From Paenibacillus sp. PvR098 (GTDB lineage Bacteria > Bacillota > Bacilli > Paenibacillales > NBRC-103111), in the NCBI RefSeq assembly GCF_017833255.1, contig NZ_JAFIBU010000001.1:2635001-2699000 (forward strand): a stretch of 64,000 bases of DNA, in the 5' to 3' direction. Positions 41,804 through 51,970 of the stretch are shown here, in pieces. Position 1 is the stretch's first letter. Every line of letters starts with the position of its first letter. The position numbers were made by a program, and so were the translations under genes. The notes under the pieces are model-generated. The model was not told the DNA's origin and did no database searches. It saw nothing but the letters and a program-made list of their open reading frames with translations.

Positions 41804-42583
41804 ATGGAACTGTTCTACTTGACGAGAAAGCAAATGGCAGCTCTTTTATTATCACTGCAGGGAATGAGCTGTAAGACACCGTTGGCCGTCCTTCAGGAAG
41901 CGTGGGCCAAATCACATAGGGCCGAGATTCAAGGTGGCAAATCGTTCGGCGCCTTCATCTCCACGTCACTCCCGCCGATTTTCGAAAAAATCATCAAGAC
42001 AAAGTATCAAAGCGACGGCTTTTCCCTGACGGAAATCGTCTCGCTGGGCAATCAGATCGAATATACTCACTTCTCTATTACCACCGTGCAGAACTGGGTG
42101 AAACGGGACTTTAAAGATTTAGTTGGCCCCCCCCAACTTGGAAAAAAATATTCGATCAAGCAGACCGCCGTTCTATTCATCATTGAAGATTTGAAGGCCA
42201 CTCTGGATTTCGAATCGATCCGTAAGCTGTTGACGCTTCTGTTTCAAAGCCCGGATGACGACACGGACGATTTGATCAGCCCGCTCCGGCTGTATTCGTT
42301 ATATTCTTCGATCTTCGAGGAGATGGATCAAAACAACGACCAAGTATTGGACCTCTCCGGACATGACATTGGTATCCGAAACCACGACCACATGCTGGAA
42401 CAGCTGATTAAGCAAAAAGCGGATGATTTTGCGGATTCGCTCGACGGGTTAAGCGAGGAGCAAAAGGAAGCCGTGAGTAATACGATCTTTATTGCGATGG
42501 TCTCGGTGCAAACCACGTATTTTCAATCGCTGGCCAGACGCTTCTTGAACGCAACCTTGTTCCTGCAGGATCTGCAATCGTAG
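41804..42583 (+). CDS. DUF1836 domain protein, probable DNA-binding regulator
   Basis: A 259-residue soluble protein. The central part (about residues 75-145) matches DUF1836: FSLTEIVSLGNQIEYTHFSITTVQNWVKRD, then GPPQLGKKYSIKQTAVLFIIEDLK, a MerR-like helix-turn-helix layout in which the NWVKR helix would be recognition-proximal. DUF1836 proteins are largely uncharacterised. The extra C-terminal helices are acidic. GAAGGAAG RBS. Two palindromic operators lie just upstream, so autoregulation plus control of the divergent CNNM/CorC gene is the inferred role. Confidence 0.8.
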   Translation: MELFYLTRKQMAALLLSLQGMSCKTPLAVLQEAWAKSHRAEIQGGKSFGAFISTSLPPIFEKIIKTKYQSDGFSLTEIVSLGNQIEYTHFSITTVQNWVKRDFKDLVGPPQLGKKYSIKQTAVLFIIEDLKATLDFESIRKLLTLLFQSPDDDTDDLISPLRLYSLYSSIFEEMDQNNDQVLDLSGHDIGIRNHDHMLEQLIKQKADDFADSLDGLSEEQKEAVSNTIFIAMVSVQTTYFQSLARRFLNATLFLQDLQS

Positions 42584-42593
42584 ATGAAAAGAA

Positions 42594-42655
42594 AAGCCGA
42601 AGGCTCTTCGAATCCGTTTCAGCAACGGCTTCCGGTAGCTTTCGGCTTGTTTTGT
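42594..42655 (+). terminator. Terminator after the DUF1836 gene
   Basis: AAGCCGAAGGCT (42594-42605) pairs with AGCTTTCGGCTT (42637-42648), followed by GTTTTGTTTT. It separates this gene from the convergent uppP. Confidence 0.7.
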
Positions 42656-42656
42656 T

Positions 42657-43454
42657 TTACATAAACAAAATAAAGAAGAAAATGGCGGCCAAAGCAAAAC
42701 GGTAGTAGGCAAACCATGACAGCTTCAGACGTTTGATCAGATTCAAAAAGGTAACTACCGCAATCATCGCGACGACGAACGCCGCAACCAAGCCTGCGAT
42801 AAACATCCCTAGGTCATCCATTGCCAAGTGATCTCGGCTCTTATATAGATCAAGAATCGTGGCGGCAAACATGATCGGCACGGAGACAATAAATGTGAAT
42901 TCCGCAGCAGCTTTCTGGCTCGTTCCGAGCAGCATGCCCCCGGAGATAGTAGAGCCTGATCTCGAAAAGCCGGGCCACAGCGCAAGGCATTGAAACACTC
43001 CGATCCCAAACGCCTGCTTATACGTAATGTCGTCCACGTTCTCTGCCGTTACCCTTCTCCTGGATTTTTCAGCCACGATCATCAGAATACCTCCGGCGAC
43101 CAAGCCGATCAATACGGTTTCGGGTCCGAATAAATATTTCTTAATTAAGCTGTGCAGAGCGAGACCGATGACAACCGCTGGAGCCATCGCGAGGGCCACA
43201 TGAACAATGTTGACACGACGTTCCTGCATGAAACCCGGTTTGATACGCAGCATGCCAAAAAAACGGCGCCAGTATAATACGAACACGGCCAGCACCGCTC
43301 CAAGCTGTATGACGATTTCGAACGTTTTGGCCTTCTCGCCCGTAAAGCCGAGCAAATGAGCCGTAAGAATCATATGCCCCGTTGACGATACGGGTAAAAA
43401 TTCCGTTAAGCCTTCTACAATCCCCATAATGATGGCGATCAGTATATCACTCAA
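42657..43454 (-). CDS. uppP: Undecaprenyl-diphosphatase UppP (BacA)
   Basis: Membrane phosphatase that recycles undecaprenyl pyrophosphate for peptidoglycan and teichoic acid synthesis; overexpression gives bacitracin resistance. The 265 residues have about eight helices, with signature [15 protein letters not shown] near the N-terminus and the second motif [24 protein letters not shown]. Normal family length. Single-gene unit. Confidence 0.96.
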   Translation of the reverse strand: MSDILIAIIMGIVEGLTEFLPVSSTGHMILTAHLLGFTGEKAKTFEIVIQLGAVLAVFVLYWRRFFGMLRIKPGFMQERRVNIVHVALAMAPAVVIGLALHSLIKKYLFGPETVLIGLVAGGILMIVAEKSRRRVTAENVDDITYKQAFGIGVFQCLALWPGFSRSGSTISGGMLLGTSQKAAAEFTFIVSVPIMFAATILDLYKSRDHLAMDDLGMFIAGLVAAFVVAMIAVVTFLNLIKRLKLSWFAYYRFALAAIFFFILFM

Positions 43455-43651
43455 TGTTCTCCCTCTCTCCTGTCTCTACTTCTTACAAACTCCATTATAG
43501 TTGATTCCCCTAGAAAGATAAAAGCGAACAAAGACGGATATTCGTGGAAAATACCGTGGCACTTCCGGGTGTTTGCCTAATGCAAAGGTAGGTCGGTGCG
43601 CATAAAGTATGTATGAATACCTATAAACTCTGTAAAAGGAGAATTGAGTTC

Positions 43652-43987
43652 ATGGCCTACCGAATCATCGTCGACCTGTCAACCCGTCAGCTGCACTTGT
43701 TGAATGACAACATCGTCGTCCATTCCTATCCTGTTGCCATCGGAAAAATATTGACGCAATCTCCTGTCGGAGAATATACCATCATCAATAAGGCCCCGAA
43801 CCCCGGCGGCCCTTTCGGAGCGTTCTGGATGGGCTTGTCGAGACCCCATTACGGGATTCACGGCACAAATAATCCGGCGTCTATCGGCCAAGCCGTCTCT
43901 CACGGCTGCATTCGTATGTACAACTCGGACGTTCTCGCTTTAGCCCGGCTCGTTCCGATCGGGACGCGGGTCACGATCAGGGTTTAA
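43652..43987 (+). CDS. L,D-transpeptidase (YkuD domain)
   Basis: A 111-residue stand-alone YkuD catalytic domain that forms 3-3 peptidoglycan crosslinks or acts on spore cortex. It has the start [19 protein letters not shown], the block [19 protein letters not shown], the substrate-binding YGIHGTN and the catalytic [11 protein letters not shown] with its Cys. There is no signal peptide or LysM domain, as in several short spore or cytosolic-start members. ATG 43652 has AAAAGGAGA in front; the ATG at 43613 lacks an RBS. Confidence 0.93.
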   Translation: MAYRIIVDLSTRQLHLLNDNIVVHSYPVAIGKILTQSPVGEYTIINKAPNPGGPFGAFWMGLSRPHYGIHGTNNPASIGQAVSHGCIRMYNSDVLALARLVPIGTRVTIRV

Positions 43988-44013
43988 CCTGCCTTGGCAG
44001 CCTGTCTGTTCAT

Positions 44014-44946
44014 TTAATAGCCTTGCTTCGGATTCACCAAATTTATCGGCAGTCGGCAACCTTCTTCGATCATGGTCAGCGTATCGATGAAGCTCTGCAT
44101 CGCTTCTTCCGGTGTGGTGACCGCAGAGATATGGGGCGTGATCACTATTCCCTGTTCGTTCCAGAGCGGCGATTCCGCGGGAAGAGGCTCCTCTGCGAAC
44201 ACATCGAGCACAGCGAGCCTAACGTGCCCTTCCTTCACTGCGGCTATCAAAGCATCTTCTCGTACCGAGGCCCCTCGGCCAACATTAATAAAGCCGCAGT
44301 GCCGCAGTGTGTAGAATAAGTCGGCATCGAACAAGCCTATCGTATCCATTGTGAGAGGCAGCGTGTTGATCACCCAGTCGGCTTCGGATAATACTTCACT
44401 GTTCTCTTTCCAAGCCACATTTTGCGCAAAAAACGGCTGCTTGGTTCCGCTTCGGGATACTCCGCTTACGATCACTCCAAACGCGCTTAAGGTTCGAGCG
44501 ATTTCTTGACCAATCTCCCCTGTGCCGCAAATGACAACCTTTTGCCCGCTCAGAGGCTTGGGCGTCAACGGGTTCCACTTCCTTTGTTCAGCGTTATGCC
44601 TAAGCTCCTTATGGACCTGCAGCTCCGATAGCATATAGCTCAAGCAGTACTCGCTGATTTTCCTTCCGAACGGACCTGTAGTTCGAGTGAGCAGCACATC
44701 CTCCTTCCACTCCCGCCCGTGCAGGAAGGCGTCCACCCCCGCACCCATCGCATGTACCCATTGCAAATGGCCGAACCGAAAGTTCACGGTCGGTTTGAAC
44801 GCCACATAGGCATCCGCCCAAACGAAGTCGGCTTCGCTCACTTCATGATCAGGTAGAAATCGGAATTCCTTGTCGCTGCGGCCAGCCATCAAGCGCTTCA
44901 TCTCTTCGTACAGACGACCGGTTACTAAAATCTTGTGTATTTTCAT
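44014..44946 (-). CDS. D-isomer-specific 2-hydroxyacid dehydrogenase
   Basis: NAD(P)-dependent dehydrogenase of about 310 residues. The Rossmann motif is VVICGTGEIGQEIART; catalytic residues are Arg in FINVGRGASV, Glu in DVFAEEPLP and His in VITPHISA. Closest in type to the phosphoglycerate/glyoxylate reductase-like group with short N-terminal substrate domain. ATG 44946 follows GGGTGA; the frame is open to 45009 with weaker support. Substrate not assigned. Confidence 0.9.
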   Translation of the reverse strand: MKIHKILVTGRLYEEMKRLMAGRSDKEFRFLPDHEVSEADFVWADAYVAFKPTVNFRFGHLQWVHAMGAGVDAFLHGREWKEDVLLTRTTGPFGRKISEYCLSYMLSELQVHKELRHNAEQRKWNPLTPKPLSGQKVVICGTGEIGQEIARTLSAFGVIVSGVSRSGTKQPFFAQNVAWKENSEVLSEADWVINTLPLTMDTIGLFDADLFYTLRHCGFINVGRGASVREDALIAAVKEGHVRLAVLDVFAEEPLPAESPLWNEQGIVITPHISAVTTPEEAMQSFIDTLTMIEEGCRLPINLVNPKQGY

Positions 44947-45063
44947 ATCGTTGTTCACCCATATTGTTTTTTTGTCATCATGCTGTCCTCTGATTAGCAA
45001 CATAATCACAAACTGCGGCCCCTGTCAACCGAGTTGACAGTAAAGAGTAATGCGAGTGAACAA

Positions 45064-45112
45064 CCCAAAGGGCTTGACCTCTCCATAAGAGGTAACAAGC
45101 CCTTTGGTTTTT
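45064..45112 (-). terminator. Strong hairpin at the end of the MoxR/VWA operon
   Basis: A 12-bp perfect stem, CCAAAGGGCTTG (45064-45075) with CAAGCCCTTTGG (45096-45107), extended by an inner ACCTCT/AGAGGT stem. It directly abuts the stop of the last operon gene. The clean T run is on the plus-strand side, so it may be bidirectional. Confidence 0.65.
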
Positions 45113-47990
45113 ACCGCCTGCGTCGGTTCTTGGCCGCGAGCAACCGGTTCATCGTTTCCGTGCTGCGGTCCGTTTCCTTTGGGGCAGACGACGTAGGCTT
45201 ACCGGCTTCTACCGATGGTATCTCTGTCGCTTCGACCGTCACCGTCACTGCATCCTGCTCCAGCAGCGATAAGCCGCCGGGGGACCGAACGGCAGCTGGC
45301 TCGCTTGCGTCTGTTCCCCGGTAGAACGCGCCGACCTTGCGCTTGCGATCCCGCAGACGTTCCATCGCAGCTTCCGCGGCAGGCACCTTCGGCGGAGCAC
45401 TCCCGCGCCGCAGTACATTCGGCAGTGCGGCAAGGCGCTCCAACGGCAGGGACAGACGGCGCACGGCGATGTCCAGCACCCAGAGAAGCACAGCTAAGAT
45501 CAGCAGTGAGCGCGTCAGATCGTGCAGCTGCTTCTTCTGCACGACCTCCCTTTGGAACACTTCTTCGGGGCGATCCATGCTGAGTATTCTGCCGCCTGTC
45601 ATGTCGGCCAACTGCTGCAATTTGGCCGTCGGGTCGCCCGAGCTAGTGCCGATGCGGTACTCCGGCGAATAGGGCAGCACGAAGCCCGTGGTAAAGCTGC
45701 CGATGGTGCGGCTTGGATCCTGCTCATCCAGCATGTCGATATTCATCAGGAAGACGCCCGGCTTGGAGATGTCCATCCTTGCCTCGTACTTTCCCGGAGC
45801 GGTCGGCGTTACCTGCAGCGACTCGGTTTGCAGCGTTTCATCTGTTACGGATGCGCGAAGCTCGCCTTTGAAATCGGCTGCATGACTTTTCATGTCTATC
45901 TTCACTTCACTGCCGTTCAACTGAGTCGTCAGCTCGAGCGGCATGTCTTGAAACTGCGGAAACGTCCATTTGACGATCTGGCTAAATACCTGCGGGAATG
46001 CATCCCACGCTACCCAATCGCGCGACCATTTACCCGTGACATCGCTCGTCCAAGCGACCGTACGCCCCGATCCATACTGCCAACGGGCGAGCAGAGGATC
46101 CGGCTCCGGACTCACCAGAGCCACCTCTGCCGTTTGCTTCGCCGTCGCGGCTACGTAAGCGTTGATTTGAGGCACTCCTCTTCCGAATAGCGCCCCCCAA
46201 TCCCCCGGCTGGCCTAATGAGGGCACAAACGGCTGATCCACGATATACGTTCGCGACATCATGACTGCCTCCCGGCTGAAAATCGCCGGTATCGTACTCT
46301 GATCGTTCGTGTAGTAAAACCGTCCCTTGGCCAGCTTGGCGATCGTCTCAAGAAGCGCCACGTCCGCCCCTTCTCCAACGGCTACAGAAGACAGCGTCAT
46401 GTTGTTTTCGACCATGCTCGCTGCAAGCTGCTCATAACTTTGGTTCGTAGAAGACTGACCGTCCGTAAGCAGTATGATATGCTTGCGCTGTGCCTCTACC
46501 TTGAGCAGCTGCTGGTAAGCGTCCTGCACGGCCGTATAAACTTCCGTCCCTCCGGCCGGTTGTATGGATTGAATTTGGTTCAGCACTTTTTTCTTATCCG
46601 TTAGCTTCTGCGGCTCCACGACCCACCAAGGCGTGGAATCGAAGGCGACAACTCCCACGCTGTCCTTCTCCCGCATCAGCTCGACCGTCCGCATAGCGGC
46701 CTCCTTGGCAAGCTCCATTTTGCCGCCGTCCATACTCCCGGACCGGTCGATGACAAGAATAAGACCAAGCGAAGGGATTTCCCGTTTGCCCTCCAGCTCC
46801 ATCGACACGGGAAGCGCTCGTTCGATCGGTGTTTTGAAATAGCCTCCCATGCCGTAACTGTCCTCGCCGCCAGCCATCACCATACCGATGCCGTGATCTT
46901 TGACCGCTTTCTCGATCATCTCCATTTGTAAACCCGACATCCGCGTAGCGGAGACGTTATTCAAAATGATGCTGTCATACCCGGTATAATCCGCCATCTC
47001 GAGCGGAAGCATCTCGGGCGCAATCGTTTCGTAACCGATCAGGCCGGAAGCCATGACCGATTCCAGGTTGCCGGAGGAACCCGTCGCTCCTTCCACGATC
47101 AGCACCTTCGGAGGGCCGCTCACCCGACTGAACGCATAGCCGGCATTGTTCACCGCCTGCTCATCGCCCTCAAAATAGATCTCAGCCCGATACCGATGAA
47201 AGCCCGGTTCCTTGGCCAAGCCCTGCAACGCAAAACGGTTGTCTCCCCGTTCTACAGACACGCTTTGCCTCGTCAGCTCCCGGTTATCCTCGTATACCCG
47301 CAGCTCACCTGTGCCGGCAAAGGTACTGGAAAGCTGTACTTCCAACGCATACTTTTCCGCTTGATACAGCTTCTCCGGCAGCTTGAGGCTTTCGATGGCC
47401 ACATCTTTGCGCGCGGGTGCCGGAATGGGCAGTACATCGACGGCAATCCCCTTATCCTTCAATAGCTCCCCTTGGCGCAGCAGGTCGCCGGCATTCTCCC
47501 GTCCGTCCGTAATCAAAACGATGCGCGACGCTGCTTCCTCAGGCAGCAACCCTGCCGCCAGCTGCATGCCCTGCGCCATGTTCGTAAACTGCCGGTTCAC
47601 TTCGCTGGAGAACGAGAACTGCCTCAAATCTTGTAAAGAGAGGGTACGCTCAACAGCGGCGTTACCGCCGGCAGAGATGACGCCGACTTGATCTTGATCC
47701 TCTCTGGCTTCGGCAGATGCCTGCAGCCATTGCTCATAAGACTGGCTTCCTGCAGGCATACTGTCCGAGCGGTCCACGAGGTAAAACACGGCTTGCCGAT
47801 CCAGCGTCACGAACCACTGCATACCGGATAGCGCGGCAACAAGCAGCAGAAGGAGAAGCGTCCGCAGACCTACCGCCAGCCGCTTACGGCCGCCTTCCAT
47901 ACGAAGCTTGGAGCGCCAGGCCCATACGGCAAAGCCCGCGAGCGGAATCAGCAGCAGCAAAAACCAAGGCTCACGAAACTGAATTCCCAC
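45111..47990 (-). CDS. Large membrane protein with two VWA domains
   Basis: About 959 residues. N-terminal helices (about 8-25 and 40-60), then a VWA-like domain with MIDAS-like YLVDRSDSMPAG, a segment resembling class I glutamine-amidotransferase-like folds (KVLIVEGATG and IGMVMAGGEDSYGMGGY), a second VWA domain with canonical LILVIDRSGSMDGGKMEL and ILLTDGQSS, and a C-terminal beta region. One more helix near residue 840 (SLLILAVLLWVLDIAV) leads to a basic cytosolic tail (KNRRRR). Likely displays VWA domains outside the cell. GTG start at 47990 after GGGGGG, overlapping the previous gene by 20 bases. Last gene of the operon. Confidence 0.85.
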   Translation of the reverse strand: MGIQFREPWFLLLLIPLAGFAVWAWRSKLRMEGGRKRLAVGLRTLLLLLLVAALSGMQWFVTLDRQAVFYLVDRSDSMPAGSQSYEQWLQASAEAREDQDQVGVISAGGNAAVERTLSLQDLRQFSFSSEVNRQFTNMAQGMQLAAGLLPEEAASRIVLITDGRENAGDLLRQGELLKDKGIAVDVLPIPAPARKDVAIESLKLPEKLYQAEKYALEVQLSSTFAGTGELRVYEDNRELTRQSVSVERGDNRFALQGLAKEPGFHRYRAEIYFEGDEQAVNNAGYAFSRVSGPPKVLIVEGATGSSGNLESVMASGLIGYETIAPEMLPLEMADYTGYDSIILNNVSATRMSGLQMEMIEKAVKDHGIGMVMAGGEDSYGMGGYFKTPIERALPVSMELEGKREIPSLGLILVIDRSGSMDGGKMELAKEAAMRTVELMREKDSVGVVAFDSTPWWVVEPQKLTDKKKVLNQIQSIQPAGGTEVYTAVQDAYQQLLKVEAQRKHIILLTDGQSSTNQSYEQLAASMVENNMTLSSVAVGEGADVALLETIAKLAKGRFYYTNDQSTIPAIFSREAVMMSRTYIVDQPFVPSLGQPGDWGALFGRGVPQINAYVAATAKQTAEVALVSPEPDPLLARWQYGSGRTVAWTSDVTGKWSRDWVAWDAFPQVFSQIVKWTFPQFQDMPLELTTQLNGSEVKIDMKSHAADFKGELRASVTDETLQTESLQVTPTAPGKYEARMDISKPGVFLMNIDMLDEQDPSRTIGSFTTGFVLPYSPEYRIGTSSGDPTAKLQQLADMTGGRILSMDRPEEVFQREVVQKKQLHDLTRSLLILAVLLWVLDIAVRRLSLPLERLAALPNVLRRGSAPPKVPAAEAAMERLRDRKRKVGAFYRGTDASEPAAVRSPGGLSLLEQDAVTVTVEATEIPSVEAGKPTSSAPKETDRSTETMNRLLAAKNRRRR

Positions 47991-49971
47991 GGTGATACAC
48001 CCCCCATTCTGCCACAACGATCAGCGTAACCAATGCAATAATCCATGGAAGCAGCGGATAGGGCGACTCTCCCTCACGTTCTTCAAGCTGAACCTGGGAC
48101 CCGGAATCTCCTGAGCCCAGTGGCTTCAGATTTCCCGCAGTAGGTCTGGCAAACTCCAGTTCCTTACGCTCTGTTATCGCTGACTCTCTTGGATCAGCCG
48201 ATACCTCCAAATACGTTTTCCGCTCGCCCCCGTCTTCGTCTTTCTCTACAAATTGATACAGCCCCGGCCGATTCGGCACGGTTTGACCGCTGAGGACAGC
48301 TCCTTCTGCCTCTTCGGCTGGAACCGGAGATTGCCCTGCAGCTTGCACCTTACCTGTAACCGATCCTGAGGATGCCCCCGTCCCTGCGAGTTCTATCGGC
48401 AACCACTGAGCCGATACGGTTTGGGCAGAAACCGGTATGTCCGTCTTCTCCCCCGCAATGACACGTCCTAAGCTTGCACGTTGAGTGCTTCCCAGCCAAT
48501 CGACCGCATTTTGCACCAGAATCGGAAATTCCGGACGCAGAGGCAGGTCGGACTGCTGCAGATCAAAGGTAAATAGCAAACGCGGCTGCCCATTCTCCAA
48601 TCCTGCAAAAATTAACGGCTGCAAACCGGCCGATACGATCGGCTCACCCCAAGCCGCTTGATCCTTAGGCTCCACGTGTAAGATTTTGGCGATATGCGTA
48701 TCCTGAAAACGAATATACTTGGTTACGGGATGCTCGCTGATTTGGTAATCGGCCTGAGGCGGATTTGTTTCCGTCCCTTGATAACCGCTGCGAATGGACC
48801 AGACCGGCTTCTCGCGAAGCAGCCGCTGCCAAGCCTCTCCGGTAATGGCGCCGCTTTGCAGCCGATCCAGAACGACCAGGTCGAACTCGCCTTGGGGTGG
48901 CGCTGTCATCCCTTCCGCCTGTACTTTAATAACCTCTGCCCGTGCGAGCTGCAGCGCTTTTTCCAGAAACAAATTCCCTTCAGTCAGCAGAAGCACCTTG
49001 CGGTTTTGGTCACCGGACAAGAAAGCAAACGCTTCGTTATCTGCCGCATAATCGTCTTTGGCTTCCATCGACAGCTTGTAAACATCCGAGCTTCGTATAT
49101 TGTCAAAATGGAGCGTTCTCTGCTCGCCCGGTTCGAGCCGGATCCGTGCCGTTTCCGCTGCAGCGCTATCCGCATACAGCGTAACGTCAGTTTCCAGGAT
49201 CGAGTTTCCCGTGTTTTTTAAAGCGGCAACACCGTTAGCAACTGAGCCTGCGGCTGCTCCGTTCCTGACGCCGAACTGTACGATCGCAATATTGTTCAAC
49301 GGGGCATCCCCAACAGGTTCCACCCGGACTGGCACACGGAATGTCAGCCCTTCCGTTCCATCACTCCATCCTGCATCCGTTAGCACGCGAATTTCCGCGT
49401 CCGTATCGTCCTGCGTCAAAGCCGCCGCCAGGGACATCGTTTCCTTGTAAGCGGTTCTTCCATAGGAAGGCTCCACACTCTGTAAAGCAGCCAATACCGA
49501 ATCCGTCTTTCTTTCCCGCGATACCAGCACCTCCGGCTGTCCGCCCATCGAGATGACCGTGACAGCACTGCCGGACGCTTCGCCCTGGACTACATCGGCC
49601 GCCATGCGCTTGGCCAGTTCGAGTCTTGTCAGCTTCTGCTGCGAGTCCTCTGGATCGGGGGTGAGCGCATCCATGCTGGCCGACCGGTCCAGCACGAGCA
49701 CGAGGTGCCCTTTCACGCCGCTTTTGGCCCATACCCACGGCTGCATCAGCGCAAGCACCAGCAGCACTGCAATGAGAAGCTGCAGAATCAGCAGCAGCTG
49801 ATTGCGCAGCCGCTGCCAAGGACGGTTCGCTTCAAGGTTACGCAGCACCCGGTTCCACAGAAGATGGCTCGGCACCTCGGTATCGACATATTTGCGTTTA
49901 AGTAAATACATCAGAACGATAGCAGGCAGCGTCAAGCCAAACCATAGGCTGACAAGCGATTGAAACTGCAT
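47971..49971 (-). CDS. BatA/VWA membrane protein
   Basis: A 666-residue protein with BatA-type N-terminus (two helices, about residues 7-23 and 60-80, linked by VPSHLLWNRVLRNLEANRPWQRLRN). A VWA domain follows with MIDAS motif LVLDRSASMDALTPD near residue 95, and a long beta-rich part containing an amidotransferase-like segment. A single C-terminal helix (about residues 640-660) ends it. Aerotolerance-type BatA proteins pair with MoxR ATPases and DUF58 proteins in many bacteria, matching the two genes just upstream. Gap to DUF58 gene 76 bases. Confidence 0.87.
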   Translation of the reverse strand: MQFQSLVSLWFGLTLPAIVLMYLLKRKYVDTEVPSHLLWNRVLRNLEANRPWQRLRNQLLLILQLLIAVLLVLALMQPWVWAKSGVKGHLVLVLDRSASMDALTPDPEDSQQKLTRLELAKRMAADVVQGEASGSAVTVISMGGQPEVLVSRERKTDSVLAALQSVEPSYGRTAYKETMSLAAALTQDDTDAEIRVLTDAGWSDGTEGLTFRVPVRVEPVGDAPLNNIAIVQFGVRNGAAAGSVANGVAALKNTGNSILETDVTLYADSAAAETARIRLEPGEQRTLHFDNIRSSDVYKLSMEAKDDYAADNEAFAFLSGDQNRKVLLLTEGNLFLEKALQLARAEVIKVQAEGMTAPPQGEFDLVVLDRLQSGAITGEAWQRLLREKPVWSIRSGYQGTETNPPQADYQISEHPVTKYIRFQDTHIAKILHVEPKDQAAWGEPIVSAGLQPLIFAGLENGQPRLLFTFDLQQSDLPLRPEFPILVQNAVDWLGSTQRASLGRVIAGEKTDIPVSAQTVSAQWLPIELAGTGASSGSVTGKVQAAGQSPVPAEEAEGAVLSGQTVPNRPGLYQFVEKDEDGGERKTYLEVSADPRESAITERKELEFARPTAGNLKPLGSGDSGSQVQLEEREGESPYPLLPWIIALVTLIVVAEWGVYHRGNSVS

Positions 49972-50047
49972 CTGGTTGTCACCTCCATTCGCGATGTTGA
50001 TCTTTATGGGTATAAAGCGTCACTGGGAGCCGCCTGCTCTGAACAAT

Positions 50048-50947
50048 TTACAGCAACAGTCCGTTCACCCGAAGCGAGCGCTGAACGGTATCGGCTACCG
50101 GGACGTCGGTCGTCGCAAGCAGGTAGATCATCCCCCGCTCATGGCAAAATCGCCGCAAGCTCTGCGTATACTGTCTGACCGCTGAACGGTACGCTTCGAT
50201 CACCCTGCCGGTGACGGCCACCTCTTTGCCCGTACCGAACTCACTGTCAATCAGCCTTAGATCCCCGGACAACACGGGTCGTACTTCTTCCTCCGAGAGC
50301 ACCTGAACGACGACAACCTCTTGACGGGCCGCGAGCAGGAAGCTTAACGTCTCTTCAATCCCGGTTTCATACAAAAAATCGGAGAATATCCACGTCATCC
50401 CTGGCTGCCGGGGAATGGCTCCCGACTTCATTACAGCATCAGCTATATCTCCTCCAGATACCGCTTCCGCCTCTGACAAAAACTGGAATAGACGATGTGC
50501 GGAGCCTTTGCCCCTCAGCATCGGGAGCTCCCGTTCGACCCGGTCACTGAACAGGCGCGCGCTCACCCGGTCATAGCCGGACAACGCAATGAAGCCCACA
50601 CAAGCCGCCAGCTGCTGAGCATACAACAGCTTGTTCCTCGCAGCATCATCCTTCGGAAAGCCCATCGAACGCGAGACGTCGATATACAAGTTCACCTGCA
50701 GCTCCTGTTCATCCATGAACTGCTTGATGAACGGCTTGCCTGTACGGGCGTATGCGCCCCAATCGAACCGGCGGATGTCGTCGCCCGGCGCGTACATGCG
50801 GTAATCGGCAAACTCCAGCGAGGCGCCGAGCTGCTTGGAGCCCCGTTTGCCCTGCATCGTACCTCGGATGCGCCGCTTGGCTGCTAGCGACATCTGCTCG
50901 AGCCGCAGCAGCAGCTTCGGATCGAGCCCTAAATTCGGCGCGCTCAT
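50048..50947 (-). CDS. DUF58 domain protein
   Basis: A 299-residue cytosolic protein. The DUF58 signature is complete: YAPGDDIRRFDWGAYARTGKPFIKQF, and a VWA-like strand VNLYIDVSRSMGFP with MIDAS residues. DUF58 proteins accompany MoxR-type AAA+ ATPases and VWA proteins and are thought to act as adaptor or substrate of the ATPase. It overlaps the moxR stop by four bases (ATGA). Confidence 0.92.
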   Translation of the reverse strand: MSAPNLGLDPKLLLRLEQMSLAAKRRIRGTMQGKRGSKQLGASLEFADYRMYAPGDDIRRFDWGAYARTGKPFIKQFMDEQELQVNLYIDVSRSMGFPKDDAARNKLLYAQQLAACVGFIALSGYDRVSARLFSDRVERELPMLRGKGSAHRLFQFLSEAEAVSGGDIADAVMKSGAIPRQPGMTWIFSDFLYETGIEETLSFLLAARQEVVVVQVLSEEEVRPVLSGDLRLIDSEFGTGKEVAVTGRVIEAYRSAVRQYTQSLRRFCHERGMIYLLATTDVPVADTVQRSLRVNGLLL

Positions 50948-51933
50948 CTTCGTTTCTCCATTGCGGTCAAGATATCCTCAATCACCGCATCGGTCCCCAC
51001 ACCCAACGCCTGTCCTTCAAAGTTCAGGAAGATCCGGTGGCGAAGCGCCGGAACGGCCACCTTCTGAATATCGTTGACCGACACGTGCAGCCTCCCCGCA
51101 ATCAGCGCCCTTACCTTCGCCACAGAAATGATCGACTGCAGACCACGCGGTCCGGAGCCGAAACGCACATATTGTTTGACCGAATCCGGTACGTCCTGCT
51201 CTCCCGGATGTGTCATCATCATCAGTTGAACGGCGTAATCCAGCACATCCTCAGCTAACAATATTTCTTTGGCGCCCTGCTGTATGGCAGACAAGGCAGC
51301 GGCATCCGCCGTTTTCTCCGCCGTGGTTTCCTGCGAAGCCGTTGTACGCCGAACGATTTCCTTCAGCTCGTCCCGGGAAGGGTATGAGACGTTGATCTTC
51401 AGCAGAAACCGGTCGAGCTGCGCTTCAGGCAAAGGATAAGTGCCTTCGTTCTCCAGCGGATTCTGTGTCGCCAGCACGAAGAACGGCTTCGGAAGCCGAT
51501 GCGTCTCCGTTCCGATCGTCACGGTCTTCTCCTGCATCGCTTCCAGCAGCGCGCTCTGCGTCTTGGGGGTCGCCCGGTTAATCTCGTCAGCCAGAACCAG
51601 ATTGCCGAAAATCGGACCCGGCTGGAACTGGTAAGATGTCTCCCCCTTCAAACCAAACTGGATCACATTCGTTCCGGTAATGTCGGACGGCATCAGATCC
51701 GGCGTAAACTGAATGCGCGAAAAACTCATATCGAGCGCATCGGCAACGGTACGGACCAGCATCGTTTTGCCGAGTCCCGGTATCCCTTCGAGCAAAGCGT
51801 GCCCCCCTGCAAAAATGCACCACAGCAGCTGCTCCACCACATCCTGCTGACCGACGATCACGCGGCCGATCTGTTCCTTCACCGCAGCGATCGCAGCCCC
51901 CCACTCTTCGACTTGCTCTCTCGTTTCTATCAT
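50944..51933 (-). CDS. MoxR-family AAA+ ATPase
   Basis: A 329-residue ATPase of the MoxR (RavA-like, APE) group: Walker A GIPGLGKTMLVRTVA near residue 45, Walker B LADEINRATPKTQSALLEAMQE near 110, sensor 1 ATQNPLENEGTYPLPEAQLDRF, and the C-terminal lid with GPRGLQSIISVAKVRALI. Such ATPases act as chaperones that activate VWA-containing complexes. Third-last block of the operon, with DUF58 and two VWA proteins downstream. Confidence 0.95.
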   Translation of the reverse strand: MIETREQVEEWGAAIAAVKEQIGRVIVGQQDVVEQLLWCIFAGGHALLEGIPGLGKTMLVRTVADALDMSFSRIQFTPDLMPSDITGTNVIQFGLKGETSYQFQPGPIFGNLVLADEINRATPKTQSALLEAMQEKTVTIGTETHRLPKPFFVLATQNPLENEGTYPLPEAQLDRFLLKINVSYPSRDELKEIVRRTTASQETTAEKTADAAALSAIQQGAKEILLAEDVLDYAVQLMMMTHPGEQDVPDSVKQYVRFGSGPRGLQSIISVAKVRALIAGRLHVSVNDIQKVAVPALRHRIFLNFEGQALGVGTDAVIEDILTAMEKRR

Positions 51934-51970
51934 GAACGGTTCCTCCCCTTGCCTGTGCCCCTTTCATCCA

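Noticed and set aside
45522-46190. 222-codon plus-strand open frame inside the VWA gene
   Set aside because: Antisense shadow of a clearly coding GC-rich gene.
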